From contig NZ_KB850072.1 in NCBI RefSeq assembly GCF_000369525.1, positions 1,176,760 to 1,240,759 of the forward strand: a DNA stretch of 64,000 nucleotides, in the 5' to 3' direction. Shown piece after piece: positions 1 to 8,258 of this stretch (positions are counted from its first letter, which is position 1; each line of letters opens with the position of its first letter). A program made the position numbers and the translations under genes. The notes below the pieces were generated by a model. The model was not told where the DNA came from. It searched no databases and saw only the letters and a list, made by a program, of their open reading frames with translations. The DNA comes from Acinetobacter higginsii. GTDB taxonomy: Bacteria > Pseudomonadota > Gammaproteobacteria > Pseudomonadales > Moraxellaceae.

Positions 1-522
1 ATCACCCTGTGCTTCGGTTTTGACATCTGACTCATCACTAAAACGATAAATTTGTGTGGCTTGATGAATCACCGTCACGCTATCTGCATCCTGATTAAAA
101 TTAATCAGTTCACGTCCACGCAAAATTTTAACATTTGGATATTTTTCTAAGGCATTGGTTAAAGATGTTTCCAAATACGGCTGATAATAAAAATTCACCA
201 CCGACCAACCAAATGGACGTTTTAGCGGCTTGTATTGTGCAATCACAGTGCCGTCTGGACGAACAAGTTGTACAGGCGTATCCAACAACATATCTTTTTG
301 CAGCTCTTCAGCCATATCTATCGACTGAAAAATTCGCATGCACTCATCATCGGTATATACCGCACGAGCATTACCATAAAACACAGGTTCACGTTCCAAC
401 ACCAACACCTGATGCCCACGTTTACCTAAAATATGTGCCAATACCAATCCAGTTGGTCCTAGCCCCGCGATAACCACATCTACATTTTCTGATGTCGATT
501 TTTTTGTTTTCTGACCTGTCAT
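1..522 (-). CDS. FAD-dependent aromatic hydroxylase, MhpA type (3' end outside the window)
   Basis: The 174 visible N-terminal residues are those of a class A flavoprotein monooxygenase, which uses NAD(P)H and O2 to hydroxylate a phenolic ring in the cytoplasm. The dinucleotide-binding motif GLGPTG is at residues 20-25, followed by an acidic strand end (VLVLERE) and an ARAVYTDDE segment that corresponds to the PRAIGIDDE segment of MhpA. The ATG lies 18 bp downstream of the neighbouring dioxygenase stop, so the hydroxylase, dioxygenase and hydrolase can be one minus-strand operon in which the hydroxylase makes the catechol. The protein continues past base 1. Family is certain; the substrate is unknown. 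Confidence 0.88.
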   Translation of the reverse strand, partial: MTGQKTKKSTSENVDVVIAGLGPTGLVLAHILGKRGHQVLVLEREPVFYGNARAVYTDDECMRIFQSIDMAEELQKDMLLDTPVQLVRPDGTVIAQYKPLKRPFGWSVVNFYYQPYLETSLTNALEKYPNVKILRGRELINFNQDADSVTVIHQATQIYRFSDESDVKTEAQGD

Positions 523-539
523 GTTTAGAACCTCTAAAG

Positions 540-1544
540 CTAGATGGGAGAATATTCAGGGTGAATCACGGTAGAGATTCCCTGCTTTAAATTACCTAAA
601 TTGGTCGAGAGCATATAAATTTTGCTTGGATTCTCAGGTTTATGTCCCCATGAACTGATGGCAAAATACTTGGTGGTTTGCCATTTTTTTTCATCGACAA
701 CCAACGGTGCCCAACCCAACTCAATCTCAAAACCTGATGGGCTAATCACATAAAAAGACAATTCCTTGTCATTTGGATGCTGCCCAATCTCATGCGCCAT
801 TTCATAACCAAGTTGTTTACATCGTTGAAAGGCATTGGATAAATCATCTAAAGACGCACCCTGTAAATTCATGTGCTGTACTTTGCTGCGAATCGGGTCA
901 AGATTGACTTCACGTGTTGTAGCAATTGCAACGGAATGATGACGCTCATTTAAACGCAGGAATGTAATATCCAGCGTCACGCCACTGATGACTTGCTCAA
1001 TATAATCACTGACACGGGCATCAAAAATTTCCTGCCAGAAACGCTGCATTTTTACAGGCCTACGTGAGGTAACCGCCACATGTCCCATTCCTGCATCACC
1101 AGTCACAAAGCTTGAGGTCAGCATATTTAACGGTTCATCACTCAAGTTGGCTTCAACAAACAGCTCGATATTCTGTTTTTTAGGACCAACAATTCGCCAA
1201 AACTGTTTAACTCCTCTTTGCTCAGCCTCAGCCTGCGTACTTTTCTCAACGGCAATATCACGTTCAGCCAAGCGACCAAGAATAATGTCTAACGTTTTTT
1301 GATCTTTAACCTGCCAACCTAGTGCGACAAAATCTTCTGACTTTCCCTTTTGCACTATCAGGCGTTTGGCATGATCGTCCATGCGAAAGCTGAGTTCATT
1401 GATTAATTTTGCACCTGCATTAAAATGCAGACCCAAACCTTGTTGCAGAAAAGTTTTCCATTCTTTTAATTTATTGGATTCAATTACCGCATAACCCATG
1501 CGTACTGAACCAAAAATATCCTGATCTACTGCGGTGCTATTCAT
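540..1544 (-). CDS. Type I extradiol ring-cleavage dioxygenase (BphC/VOC family)
   Basis: This 334-aa protein has two vicinal-oxygen-chelate modules, the layout of 2,3-dihydroxybiphenyl 1,2-dioxygenase. The expected Fe(II) ligands are visible as H155 (GMGHVAV), H224 (VQHMNL) and E275 (GFEIELGW), spaced as in BphC. The RHHS motif near residue 202 matches the catalytic-histidine segment. It should open a catechol-type ring beside the hydroxyls. It lies between the flavin hydroxylase and a C-C hydrolase, separated from the latter by 12 bp, the classical order of substrate flow in a meta-cleavage route. The ATG at 1544 has a weak GGTGAG upstream. All active-site residues are intact, so it is probably functional. 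Confidence 0.88.
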   Translation of the reverse strand: MNSTAVDQDIFGSVRMGYAVIESNKLKEWKTFLQQGLGLHFNAGAKLINELSFRMDDHAKRLIVQKGKSEDFVALGWQVKDQKTLDIILGRLAERDIAVEKSTQAEAEQRGVKQFWRIVGPKKQNIELFVEANLSDEPLNMLTSSFVTGDAGMGHVAVTSRRPVKMQRFWQEIFDARVSDYIEQVISGVTLDITFLRLNERHHSVAIATTREVNLDPIRSKVQHMNLQGASLDDLSNAFQRCKQLGYEMAHEIGQHPNDKELSFYVISPSGFEIELGWAPLVVDEKKWQTTKYFAISSWGHKPENPSKIYMLSTNLGNLKQGISTVIHPEYSPI

Positions 1545-1556
1545 ATACTCACCTTT

Positions 1557-2417
1557 TCAAACATTGCTCTGTCTAGCAAAGAAATCTAGACTCAACTGGT
1601 TAAATTCGTCCGCCCTTTCCCACTGCACCCAGTGACCTGTATTAGCAAATAAATACACATCACAATTCGGCATGATTTTCTGCAAGGTTAATGCGCCACT
1701 CGGGCGGTTCACTAAATCATTCGCCCCCCACACCACCAAGGTTGGAACCTTGCATTTTTTAAGTCGTGAATCACGGGTGAAGTCCATGCGAATCGCACCT
1801 TTCAAGCCCGTAGGTCTTCTTAATGGCGGTGCTGCAACTACGTCTGGATCGATACTGGCTTGAAAACGTTCACGGATGACACTTTCAGGCACCTGACTGC
1901 CATCAAAGACCAAGTATTCACGGATAAAGGTTCTGAGCTTATCCATACTCGGTCCTTTGCCACCGTAGTAATTTAACAAGCAGTTCAAACCTTTAGTCGG
2001 TAGACCTTTGGTGGTATTAATTCCGCCCGGTCCCATAAGAATCAAGCTTGCAACTCGCTCTGGATGTTCTAGTGCCATGCGTAAGCCACATGCACCACCA
2101 AGAGAATTACCAATAATATGGACTTGCTTGATTTTTAATTGATCCAATAAGCCCAACATTGCATCTGCTAAATCTCCAAACGGATCATCACGATTCACTC
2201 CCTTTGAAGACTGCCCATAACCCTGCATATCTGGGATGAGAACGCGATATTTTTCTGCCAATGCGTCAATATTCTTGGAGTAGTTAGATAGCCCTGAAGC
2301 ACCTGGACCACCACCATGCAACATAAGAATCGGGAAACCTTCACCCTGTTCACTTAAAAAAATCTGTCTCTGACCAAATTTCACCACTTGGGATGTCAAT
2401 GTATGAGTGTTCGTCAT
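1557..2417 (-). CDS. Alpha/beta-hydrolase, meta-cleavage product hydrolase type (MhpC/BphD/HsaD-like)
   Basis: A 286-aa alpha/beta-hydrolase with the oxyanion-hole motif HGGGPGA (residues 34-40), nucleophile S105 in GNSLGG, acid D234 in GANDLV and H262 in NTGHWVQWE. The HGGGPGA and GHW(V/A)QWE signatures are typical of C-C hydrolases acting on 2-hydroxy-6-oxo-dienoates from extradiol ring cleavage. It is the first gene of the minus-strand unit, and its promoter region carries a 24-bp inverted repeat at 2447-2470. Function by family and context is strong; the exact substrate is inferred from the neighbouring dioxygenase. Confidence 0.87.
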   Translation of the reverse strand: MTNTHTLTSQVVKFGQRQIFLSEQGEGFPILMLHGGGPGASGLSNYSKNIDALAEKYRVLIPDMQGYGQSSKGVNRDDPFGDLADAMLGLLDQLKIKQVHIIGNSLGGACGLRMALEHPERVASLILMGPGGINTTKGLPTKGLNCLLNYYGGKGPSMDKLRTFIREYLVFDGSQVPESVIRERFQASIDPDVVAAPPLRRPTGLKGAIRMDFTRDSRLKKCKVPTLVVWGANDLVNRPSGALTLQKIMPNCDVYLFANTGHWVQWERADEFNQLSLDFFARQSNV

Positions 2418-2446
2418 TTTTTCTTTCTCAAATACTTTATATATTT

Positions 2447-2470
2447 AATTTGAACATAACTGTTCAAATT
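2447..2470. promoter_or_regulatory. Candidate operator: 24-bp inverted repeat upstream of the hydrolase/dioxygenase/hydroxylase operon
   Basis: Two perfect 10-bp arms (AATTTGAACA and TGTTCAAATT) surround TAAC. The site sits 30 bp before the hydrolase ATG and 168 bp before the FadL-like gene, in the divergent promoter region. A related TTTGTTCATTT occurs at about 2480. Such symmetry is typical of TetR or IclR operators. No regulator of those families lies next to it in the window, so one beyond base 1 is possible. Confidence 0.6.
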
Positions 2471-2637
2471 AATCAATATTTGTTCATTTAATTTAAATCT
2501 ATATATTTCAGTTAGATATAATTTTTATAAAAAAATATTCGTTAAAAACCTTAAAAAATATAATTTTTACATAGTAATTGCTTTTTGAACACTTTTGTTT
2601 AATATTTTATATTCATGTAAATTTCAAGGATACTGTT

Positions 2638-3924
2638 GTGATCGGACCACTTAAATCAAAATTCATATTTCTTATTGCTTTAAGCCCTGTTTCTTTAACT
2701 TACGCATCTGGTGTTTTTATCGATACACAGACTGCAGCTGGCGTTGGCTATGCTTTTGCTGGTTCATCAGCACTTGCACAAAATGCAAGTGTGGTTGCCT
2801 ATAACCCCGCAGCAATGATGGGTTTAAGTTCAGGCCATTATTTATCAGGTTCTGCATCGTATGTTGATGCTAAAACTGATTTCAAAGGAGAAAATAACAC
2901 ATCAATTTCACCCATCGTTCCAACAGGCAACGCAGAAGCCAGCATTGAACGCAAATTTGTGATTCCAAGCGCTCAATATGTGTATCGAAGTGAACAACCT
3001 TTTGCCGTGGGAATGAGTGTTTCTCCGTTATACGGAAATAAAGGCGAATGGGATGAGGATTTTGTTGGCCGTTATAAAGGGCTAAAAACTGAAGTCACTG
3101 GTGTTAATGTGAATACTTCATTAGCTTATGAGATTAACCCTCAGCTCATGATTGGATTGGGATTAAACTATCTCGATTTTGATGCCACCCTTACCAGAAA
3201 GGCTGCTCCACTGATCAATACCAATCCACCCGTTTATTTAGGTGATGCTCAAGGCGAATTAAAAGGTGATGGACATGGCTGGGCAGGAAATATCGGGTTC
3301 TTTTTAAGACCTACAGAAAATTTAGACATAGGTTTGACCTATCGTTCTGAAACAAGTTTAAAACTGGATGGTTCACTGACTGTAACTACCCCAGTTGCAA
3401 AACTCACTACTCCAGCAGAAGTAGAAATTAAAATGCCACAAAGTGCGAGTTTAGCAGGTGCCTATCGTTTGACTCCGAAATTGACAGGTCTTGCAGAATT
3501 CACTTGGTATGATTGGTCTGTTCTTCCTGCTTTTAGTGCAGTAAATCCAAATAATAATGCCGTTGTATACGAGGAGCAACTTAACTTTAAAGATGGTTTA
3601 AGATCAAGTATCGGCGCTCTCTATCAAATTACACCGTCAACACAACTCCGATTCGGTATGGCTTATGATCAATCTGTGGTTGAGTCATCTTCTGATCGAA
3701 CAGTTCGTTTTCCTGATACTGATCGCATTTGGCTTTCATTGGGTGCAGGCTTTCAAGTAAGTAAAAACCTAAGTATGGATGTTGGCTACTCACATATTTT
3801 TGCAAATGAAGCAACAATTGAAAGTCCAACTGTTGTAGCAGGTAAACCAACGATGCAAACACTCACTGGTTCTTTTGACACTGACGCAGATATTTTTTCA
3901 CTTCAGTTGAATTATAAATTTTAA
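2638..3924 (+). CDS. Outer-membrane transport protein, FadL/OmpP1/TodX family
   Basis: A roughly 428-aa outer-membrane beta-barrel of the FadL family, which lets long-chain fatty acids or aromatic hydrocarbons pass the outer membrane. After a signal peptide ending near TYASG come the family's N-terminal segments (SALAQNASVVAYNPAAMM) and a C-terminal aromatic-ended strand (SLQLNYKF). I chose the GTG at 2638 because AAGGA ends 7 bp before it; reading in from the TTG at 2578 would add 20 residues and spoil the signal peptide. It is divergent from the ring-cleavage operon, so uptake of the island's substrate is a reasonable role, as for TodX or XylN. Confidence 0.85.
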   Translation: MIGPLKSKFIFLIALSPVSLTYASGVFIDTQTAAGVGYAFAGSSALAQNASVVAYNPAAMMGLSSGHYLSGSASYVDAKTDFKGENNTSISPIVPTGNAEASIERKFVIPSAQYVYRSEQPFAVGMSVSPLYGNKGEWDEDFVGRYKGLKTEVTGVNVNTSLAYEINPQLMIGLGLNYLDFDATLTRKAAPLINTNPPVYLGDAQGELKGDGHGWAGNIGFFLRPTENLDIGLTYRSETSLKLDGSLTVTTPVAKLTTPAEVEIKMPQSASLAGAYRLTPKLTGLAEFTWYDWSVLPAFSAVNPNNNAVVYEEQLNFKDGLRSSIGALYQITPSTQLRFGMAYDQSVVESSSDRTVRFPDTDRIWLSLGAGFQVSKNLSMDVGYSHIFANEATIESPTVVAGKPTMQTLTGSFDTDADIFSLQLNYKF

Positions 3925-3931
3925 TCACATA

Positions 3932-3968
3932 GCCCAAGTCGACATCATAAGATCATGTTGGCTTGGGC
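3932..3968. terminator. Bidirectional terminator-like hairpin
   Basis: GCCCAAG pairs with CTTGGGC across the short gap between the convergent FadL-like and DUF2147 genes. It is a plausible shared terminator, though the T-tract is weak. Confidence 0.6.
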
Positions 3969-3977
3969 CATCAAATT

Positions 3978-4442
3978 TTAGTCCACTTTCATCCAAACCT
4001 GACTTCGACCTAAGGCTGAAGTACCAATATATCCTCGTAAAATCATTCTTGTAGCACTGGCATTGATTTTAATTTTACCTTTATAAATATTACCGCTCAT
4101 CGGATCAATGACATGACCATCATGGTACTCATCTGGTCTATTCATATTTTTTTTGAAGCCATACAGAATCTTCATTCCTTTCAGAGGCGTATCTTTAAGT
4201 TCTCCTTTACAGCGAAAGCATTTATCCGTAAATGCTGTACTGTGACCAGGCAACGGGTATATCTCCTCAATTCTTCCTTCGTATTGCCCTTCATTGCTTT
4301 TATAAATATTCACCTTTGCCCTTGCATAACCACTTTTATCATCAATTGCCTTCCACATCCCTGTAATATCTTGAGCCCATGTATTTGCTATAAAAATATT
4401 GAATAGAAAAATTTGGATAAAAATAGTCCCTATTGACTTCAT
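3978..4442 (-). CDS. DUF2147 periplasmic protein
   Basis: A 154-aa exported protein with a signal peptide ending near NTWAQ. The mature part begins DITGMWKAIDD and ends GYIGTSALGRSQVWMKVD, both typical of DUF2147 (YdeI/Imm-like lipocalin-type proteins of unknown function). A CxxC pair (CFRC) lies in the middle. A second DUF2147 protein of the same layout is encoded at 7535-7972, so the two bracket the amidohydrolase/FAH/enoyl-CoA hydratase genes. Their repeated presence beside aromatic catabolism genes hints at a periplasmic helper or binding role, but nothing in the sequence gives a reaction. Confidence 0.82.
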   Translation of the reverse strand: MKSIGTIFIQIFLFNIFIANTWAQDITGMWKAIDDKSGYARAKVNIYKSNEGQYEGRIEEIYPLPGHSTAFTDKCFRCKGELKDTPLKGMKILYGFKKNMNRPDEYHDGHVIDPMSGNIYKGKIKINASATRMILRGYIGTSALGRSQVWMKVD

Positions 4443-4632
4443 AAGCGTTTTCCCCCTGCTCGTTAAAATTATCTTTTCAAAAAATTAAACGTATTCGCAA
4501 TTAAAACAATACAAAAAATATTAAACACTATTGTTCAATTTTAATCACTATTGATCTAATATAAGCATATTGATATTTTGTTGTCTAGAAATACTAGCAA
4601 CTAAAAACGAACAGCTCGGCTGAGGATCAGAT

Positions 4633-5712
4633 ATGACAAATACAATATTTCAGCAAGGAAGAATTGATGTGCATCATCACATTGTTCCTCCAGTTTTTAG
4701 AGAGGCAATGCTGAATAAAGGCATCGACAAAGTCGCGGGTGCTCCTTTACCTGTCTGGACACCATCACAATCGATTGACATTATGGATCAGATCGGCACT
4801 GAGACTGCCATCGTCTCTTTATCCGCTCCTGGTGTCTATTTTGGTGATGTACAAGAAGCATGTCGCCTGGCTCGTCAATGCAATGAATATACGGCTGAAA
4901 TGCGGCAAAACTTTCCAAACCGATTTGGTTTTTTTGCAGTGCTACCAATGCCCTTAACTGCTGAAGCATGCAAAGAAGCCATCTATGCTTTAGAAGTCCT
5001 GAAAGCGGATGGGATTGTATTATTGGGAAGCACCAATGGTGTTTTTCTTGGAGATAGTCGCTTTGAAGAACTTATGTTCGAACTCAACAAACGTAAAGCG
5101 ATTGTTTTTATTCATCCCAATCTGCATGAGACCAGTGAAAATCTAGGATTGACCACGCCTGGATTTATTCTTGAATTTTTACCAGACACCACACGTGCAG
5201 CAGTCAACCTGATTACTTCTGGTGTGATGGAACGCTTTCCAGATATCCAGTTTATTTTAGCTCATGCAGGAGGTTTCCTACCTTATATTGCATGGCGAGT
5301 CTCTCTAGGCAACCTAATCTCTGACATGAATAAAAATGCACCTCAAGGGATAATGACCTATATCAAGCGTTTTTATTTTGATACTGCTTTATCACCATCT
5401 CCTTACGCTATGTCAGCTTTAAAAGAGCTTGTTGGCACAGAAAGAATTTTATTTGGCAGTGATTTTCCATTTGCGCCTGCGCCGGCCTCCCATATGCAAG
5501 TACAGTCTCTTGGAGAACTGAGCATTTTTAATGAAACCGATCACTATAAAATTCAAAGAGGCAATGCGTTAAGCCTATTTCCTCAATACCACAAAGCCAA
5601 TGAAGAAGTCAGTCCACGCCCAATTTATCAACAAGAATCTTTCGGCAATAAATTTAAACGTTGGATGACTCAGCCGATTATCGCTATCGCAGAAAAGAAA
5701 CGCTCAAAATAA
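4633..5712 (+). CDS. Amidohydrolase-2 family protein (ACMSD type)
   Basis: A 359-aa TIM-barrel metal-dependent hydrolase or decarboxylase. Metal ligands are seen at H14 and H16 (DVHHHIVPP), a histidine in FIHPN, a histidine in LAHAGGFLPY and an aspartate in FGSDFPFAP, as in 2-amino-3-carboxymuconate semialdehyde decarboxylase and relatives. Related enzymes decarboxylate or hydrolyse aromatic acids and ring-cleavage products, and LigY is a C-C hydrolase of this superfamily. A TGAGGAT ribosome site precedes the ATG. It opens a plus-strand run with the FAH-family gene 16 bp later. A shorter paralogue is at 18923-19858; this copy has about 45 extra C-terminal residues, mostly basic. Confidence 0.83.
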   Translation: MTNTIFQQGRIDVHHHIVPPVFREAMLNKGIDKVAGAPLPVWTPSQSIDIMDQIGTETAIVSLSAPGVYFGDVQEACRLARQCNEYTAEMRQNFPNRFGFFAVLPMPLTAEACKEAIYALEVLKADGIVLLGSTNGVFLGDSRFEELMFELNKRKAIVFIHPNLHETSENLGLTTPGFILEFLPDTTRAAVNLITSGVMERFPDIQFILAHAGGFLPYIAWRVSLGNLISDMNKNAPQGIMTYIKRFYFDTALSPSPYAMSALKELVGTERILFGSDFPFAPAPASHMQVQSLGELSIFNETDHYKIQRGNALSLFPQYHKANEEVSPRPIYQQESFGNKFKRWMTQPIIAIAEKKRSK

Positions 5713-5728
5713 AATTGGGATATTTGTT

Positions 5729-6682
5729 ATGGCTTTACATATTGTTCATTTTATTGATGCTCAACAAAAAAAACGTTGGGGACTCATTCAGAATGATGAA
5801 ATTATTTCCTTTCAGCATGACTTTGAAAGCACTCAGGAAATCATTCAATGTGGCATACTCCAACTGGCAAAATTGGCAACGGAAAGTAAAGAAAAATACT
5901 TACTTGCTAACGTGAAATTACTGAGCCCAATTACCAATCCATCTCAAATATTATGTCAGGGTGCGAATTATCGCCAACATATGCTTGATTCGGGAATCAA
6001 TCCTGATACCCAGTCATTTAATATGTTTTTTACCAAATCATTGGCATCGCTTCATGGTCCAACTGGATGGATTGAAAAACCAAACCATGTTGATTTATTA
6101 GACTATGAAATTGAATTAACACTAGTCCTAGGGAAAAAAACGCAAGGTAGCGTCACCGTCACTGCAGAAAACTTACATGAATATATTGCAGGTATATGTA
6201 TTGGTAATGATGTTTCAGCGCGTGACATCCAAATTCCGCAAATGCAGTTTTATAAAGGAAAAAGTTATCGTACATTCTGTCCGCTTGGTCCTGTACTGTG
6301 TTTACTGAATCAAGCTGAAATGCATTATCTAAACAAGTTACAACTTTGCCTAAAAGTAAATGGTGAAGTTCGTCAACAGGATTCGACAGAGAATCTAGTC
6401 TTTAAACCCGCTGAGACACTGACTGAATTCTCTCAGATTACTAATTTTGAAGTCGGTGATGTACTCATGACAGGTACACCATCTGGATGTGCACTTAGAT
6501 TACCATCGACAACACTGATAAAAATGACAGGGCTTTTACCTGAGAAGATCAAATGGCAATTGTTTAACAAAAGCCAGTCTCGACGCTCCCAATATCTAAA
6601 AATTGGTGATCAGATTGAATCTCATATTTTTAGTAGTGATGGCAAAATCAATTTAGGCTATCAGCGACATCAAATTTCATAA
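5729..6682 (+). CDS. Fumarylacetoacetate hydrolase family protein
   Basis: A 317-aa FAH-superfamily enzyme. Signatures seen are CQGANYRQH near the start of the catalytic domain, a DYEIELTLVLGK metal-binding strand, the NDVSARDIQ motif and the MTGTPSGCA motif. Members hydrate 2-oxopent-4-enoates, decarboxylate oxalocrotonate or hydrolyse acylpyruvates, that is, the steps after extradiol cleavage and C-C hydrolysis. It follows the amidohydrolase by 16 bp and precedes an enoyl-CoA hydratase gene by 33 bp, so one transcript is likely. Which of the family reactions it carries out cannot be told from sequence. Confidence 0.85.
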   Translation: MALHIVHFIDAQQKKRWGLIQNDEIISFQHDFESTQEIIQCGILQLAKLATESKEKYLLANVKLLSPITNPSQILCQGANYRQHMLDSGINPDTQSFNMFFTKSLASLHGPTGWIEKPNHVDLLDYEIELTLVLGKKTQGSVTVTAENLHEYIAGICIGNDVSARDIQIPQMQFYKGKSYRTFCPLGPVLCLLNQAEMHYLNKLQLCLKVNGEVRQQDSTENLVFKPAETLTEFSQITNFEVGDVLMTGTPSGCALRLPSTTLIKMTGLLPEKIKWQLFNKSQSRRSQYLKIGDQIESHIFSSDGKINLGYQRHQIS

Positions 6683-6715
6683 CATTGAATAAATTCAATT
6701 CTCACTGGATTCTAT

Positions 6716-7507
6716 ATGAGCTTGGCTAATTTAAAACACATTCATCCCGAATTAGATATTCATTTTAATGATGGTGTTTTCACTCTCATGATCAATCGAC
6801 CTGATCGGAAAAATGCGCTTCATAGTAGCCTCTATTTGGCACTAGAAGCCGCACTTATTCAAGCTGATCACATTTCAGAAGTTAAGGTTGTCATCCTTAG
6901 AGGGATTGATAAAGACTTTACTGCAGGTAACGATTTACAAGACTTTGATAAGATTGTAAAACTCGGTTTAGACGCTCCTGCTTTTAAGCTGCTTAGAGCT
7001 GCACATCAATTAAAAAAGCCATTGATTATGGCTGTAAAAGGTGTCGCAATTGGTATCGGAACAACAATCTTATTACACGCAGACCTTGTTTATTGTGATC
7101 CAACTTCCCGTTTTCAGCTTCCATTTACCAGTCTTGGCTTAAGCCCAGAGGGTGCTTCAAGTCTACTGTTACCACGACAAATTGGATACTTGCGTGCATC
7201 TGAACTTTTAATGCTGGCTACACCATTTGATGCTGTATTTGCTAAAGATATTGGTTTGGTGAATGATGTAGTGATCACGGATGTTTATGACTATGCTTTG
7301 CAAAAAGCAAACAAGCTTGCTTCTCTACCGAATACATCATTGCAAATTACCAAAGCCATGCTTAAACAGTCAGAAAATCGCTCTGTACTTGATTGTATTG
7401 ATACAGAGGGAGAGATTTTTTTAGAGCGTCTACAATCTCCTGAATTTAAAGAAGCTCTGGCTGCTTTTTCTCAAAAGCGTCAACCCAATTTCAACCAATT
7501 TAATTGA
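6716..7507 (+). CDS. Enoyl-CoA hydratase/isomerase family protein
   Basis: A 263-aa crotonase-fold protein. The LMINRPDRKNAL start, the first oxyanion-hole loop DFTAGNDLQDF and the second GVAIGIGTTILLHADLVY are all present. LPFTSLGLSPEGASSLLLPRQIG matches the helical region where the catalytic acid usually sits, with an E in SPEGAS. Members hydrate, isomerise or cleave acyl-CoAs. In this operon it would process a CoA-linked side chain or a late intermediate, although no acyl-CoA ligase is seen nearby. The DUF2147 gene follows by 27 bp. Confidence 0.84.
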   Translation: MSLANLKHIHPELDIHFNDGVFTLMINRPDRKNALHSSLYLALEAALIQADHISEVKVVILRGIDKDFTAGNDLQDFDKIVKLGLDAPAFKLLRAAHQLKKPLIMAVKGVAIGIGTTILLHADLVYCDPTSRFQLPFTSLGLSPEGASSLLLPRQIGYLRASELLMLATPFDAVFAKDIGLVNDVVITDVYDYALQKANKLASLPNTSLQITKAMLKQSENRSVLDCIDTEGEIFLERLQSPEFKEALAAFSQKRQPNFNQFN

Positions 7508-7534
7508 TTATTTTTCAGCAGGAAATTTATAGTG

Positions 7535-7972
7535 ATGAAAAAGTTTTTCTTTTTGCTTCTACTCGGTTCTTACTCAATTCATTCATTTGCATCAGACCAG
7601 CTTAATGGTACGGTATGGAAAACGATTGATGATCAAACCAATCAACCAAGAGCTCTTGTAAGATTTAGTGAAGATAAAAATGGTGCTCTATCAGCGACCA
7701 TCGAAAAAATTCTGGTTTCTAGTGAAGCGAATAAATGTACTAAGTGCGAAGGAGCCTACCAAAATAAATCATTAGTCGGTCTGACGATCGTCAAAAATTT
7801 AAAAAGTTCAGGTGAAAGCAAATATACAAATGGATCAATCTTAGATCCTAAGACAGGTAAAACATACAGTTTTAATGCTACCCTATCTCCTGACGGCAAG
7901 AAGCTCAGCGGTCGTGGTTATATCGGTATTTCTGCACTTGGTAGAAGTCAGACTTGGTATAAAGTTAAATAA
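7535..7972 (+). CDS. DUF2147 periplasmic protein, second copy
   Basis: A 145-aa exported protein that starts MKKFFFLLLLGSYSIHSFAS, a clear signal peptide. The mature part opens QLNGTVWKTIDD and closes GYIGISALGRSQTWYKVK, with a CTKC pair in the middle, like the copy at 3978-4442. The ATG at 7535 directly follows a GTG at 7532; AGGAA upstream suits the ATG better. It ends the amidohydrolase-FAH-hydratase run and is followed at once by a strong hairpin terminator. Function unknown. Confidence 0.82.
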   Translation: MKKFFFLLLLGSYSIHSFASDQLNGTVWKTIDDQTNQPRALVRFSEDKNGALSATIEKILVSSEANKCTKCEGAYQNKSLVGLTIVKNLKSSGESKYTNGSILDPKTGKTYSFNATLSPDGKKLSGRGYIGISALGRSQTWYKVK

Positions 7973-7983
7973 GTAGAATTTTT

Positions 7984-8020
7984 TATTATTGGATTGAAGT
8001 TATTGTTCAATCCAATAATA
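7984..8020 (+). terminator. Terminator hairpin after the DUF2147 gene
   Basis: A 15-bp perfect stem (TATTATTGGATTGAA with its complement) and a 7-base loop lie 12 bp after the stop codon. It closes the 4633-7972 transcript. Confidence 0.65.
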
Positions 8021-8065
8021 GCTCTATTCGAAATAAGAAATACTTAATGTTTAATATCATTTAAT

Positions 8066-8194
8066 TCAAAGCTTGCACCGACTTGCTGCAACCCTTTTTT
8101 GAATATCTTGAACTTTATTCAAGTTATGGGGCTGCTCAGCTTTGAGCTTGATATGTAATGAATGACTTTTCAACTTATTTATATATTAGGCACC
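8066..8194 (-). pseudogene. Unassigned coding remnant
   Basis: Read on the minus strand, about 40 codons give a protein-like stretch (including HIKLKAEQPHNLNK and IQKRVAASRCKL) between stop codons and without a start. The composition looks coding, but I cannot name the family. It lies between the DUF2147 terminator and the AraC gene end. It may be the tail of a lost gene or chance. Confidence 0.25.
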
Positions 8195-8258
8195 TTATAG
8201 AGTTCTTATAGTTACATTTATTGCTCTATTCTTCGTCTAGATAGAAAAGTTCATCAAA

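Noticed and set aside
135-473. Plus-strand ORF of 112 codons
   Set aside because: It is the shadow of the flavin hydroxylase read on the minus strand, whose family motifs are clear.
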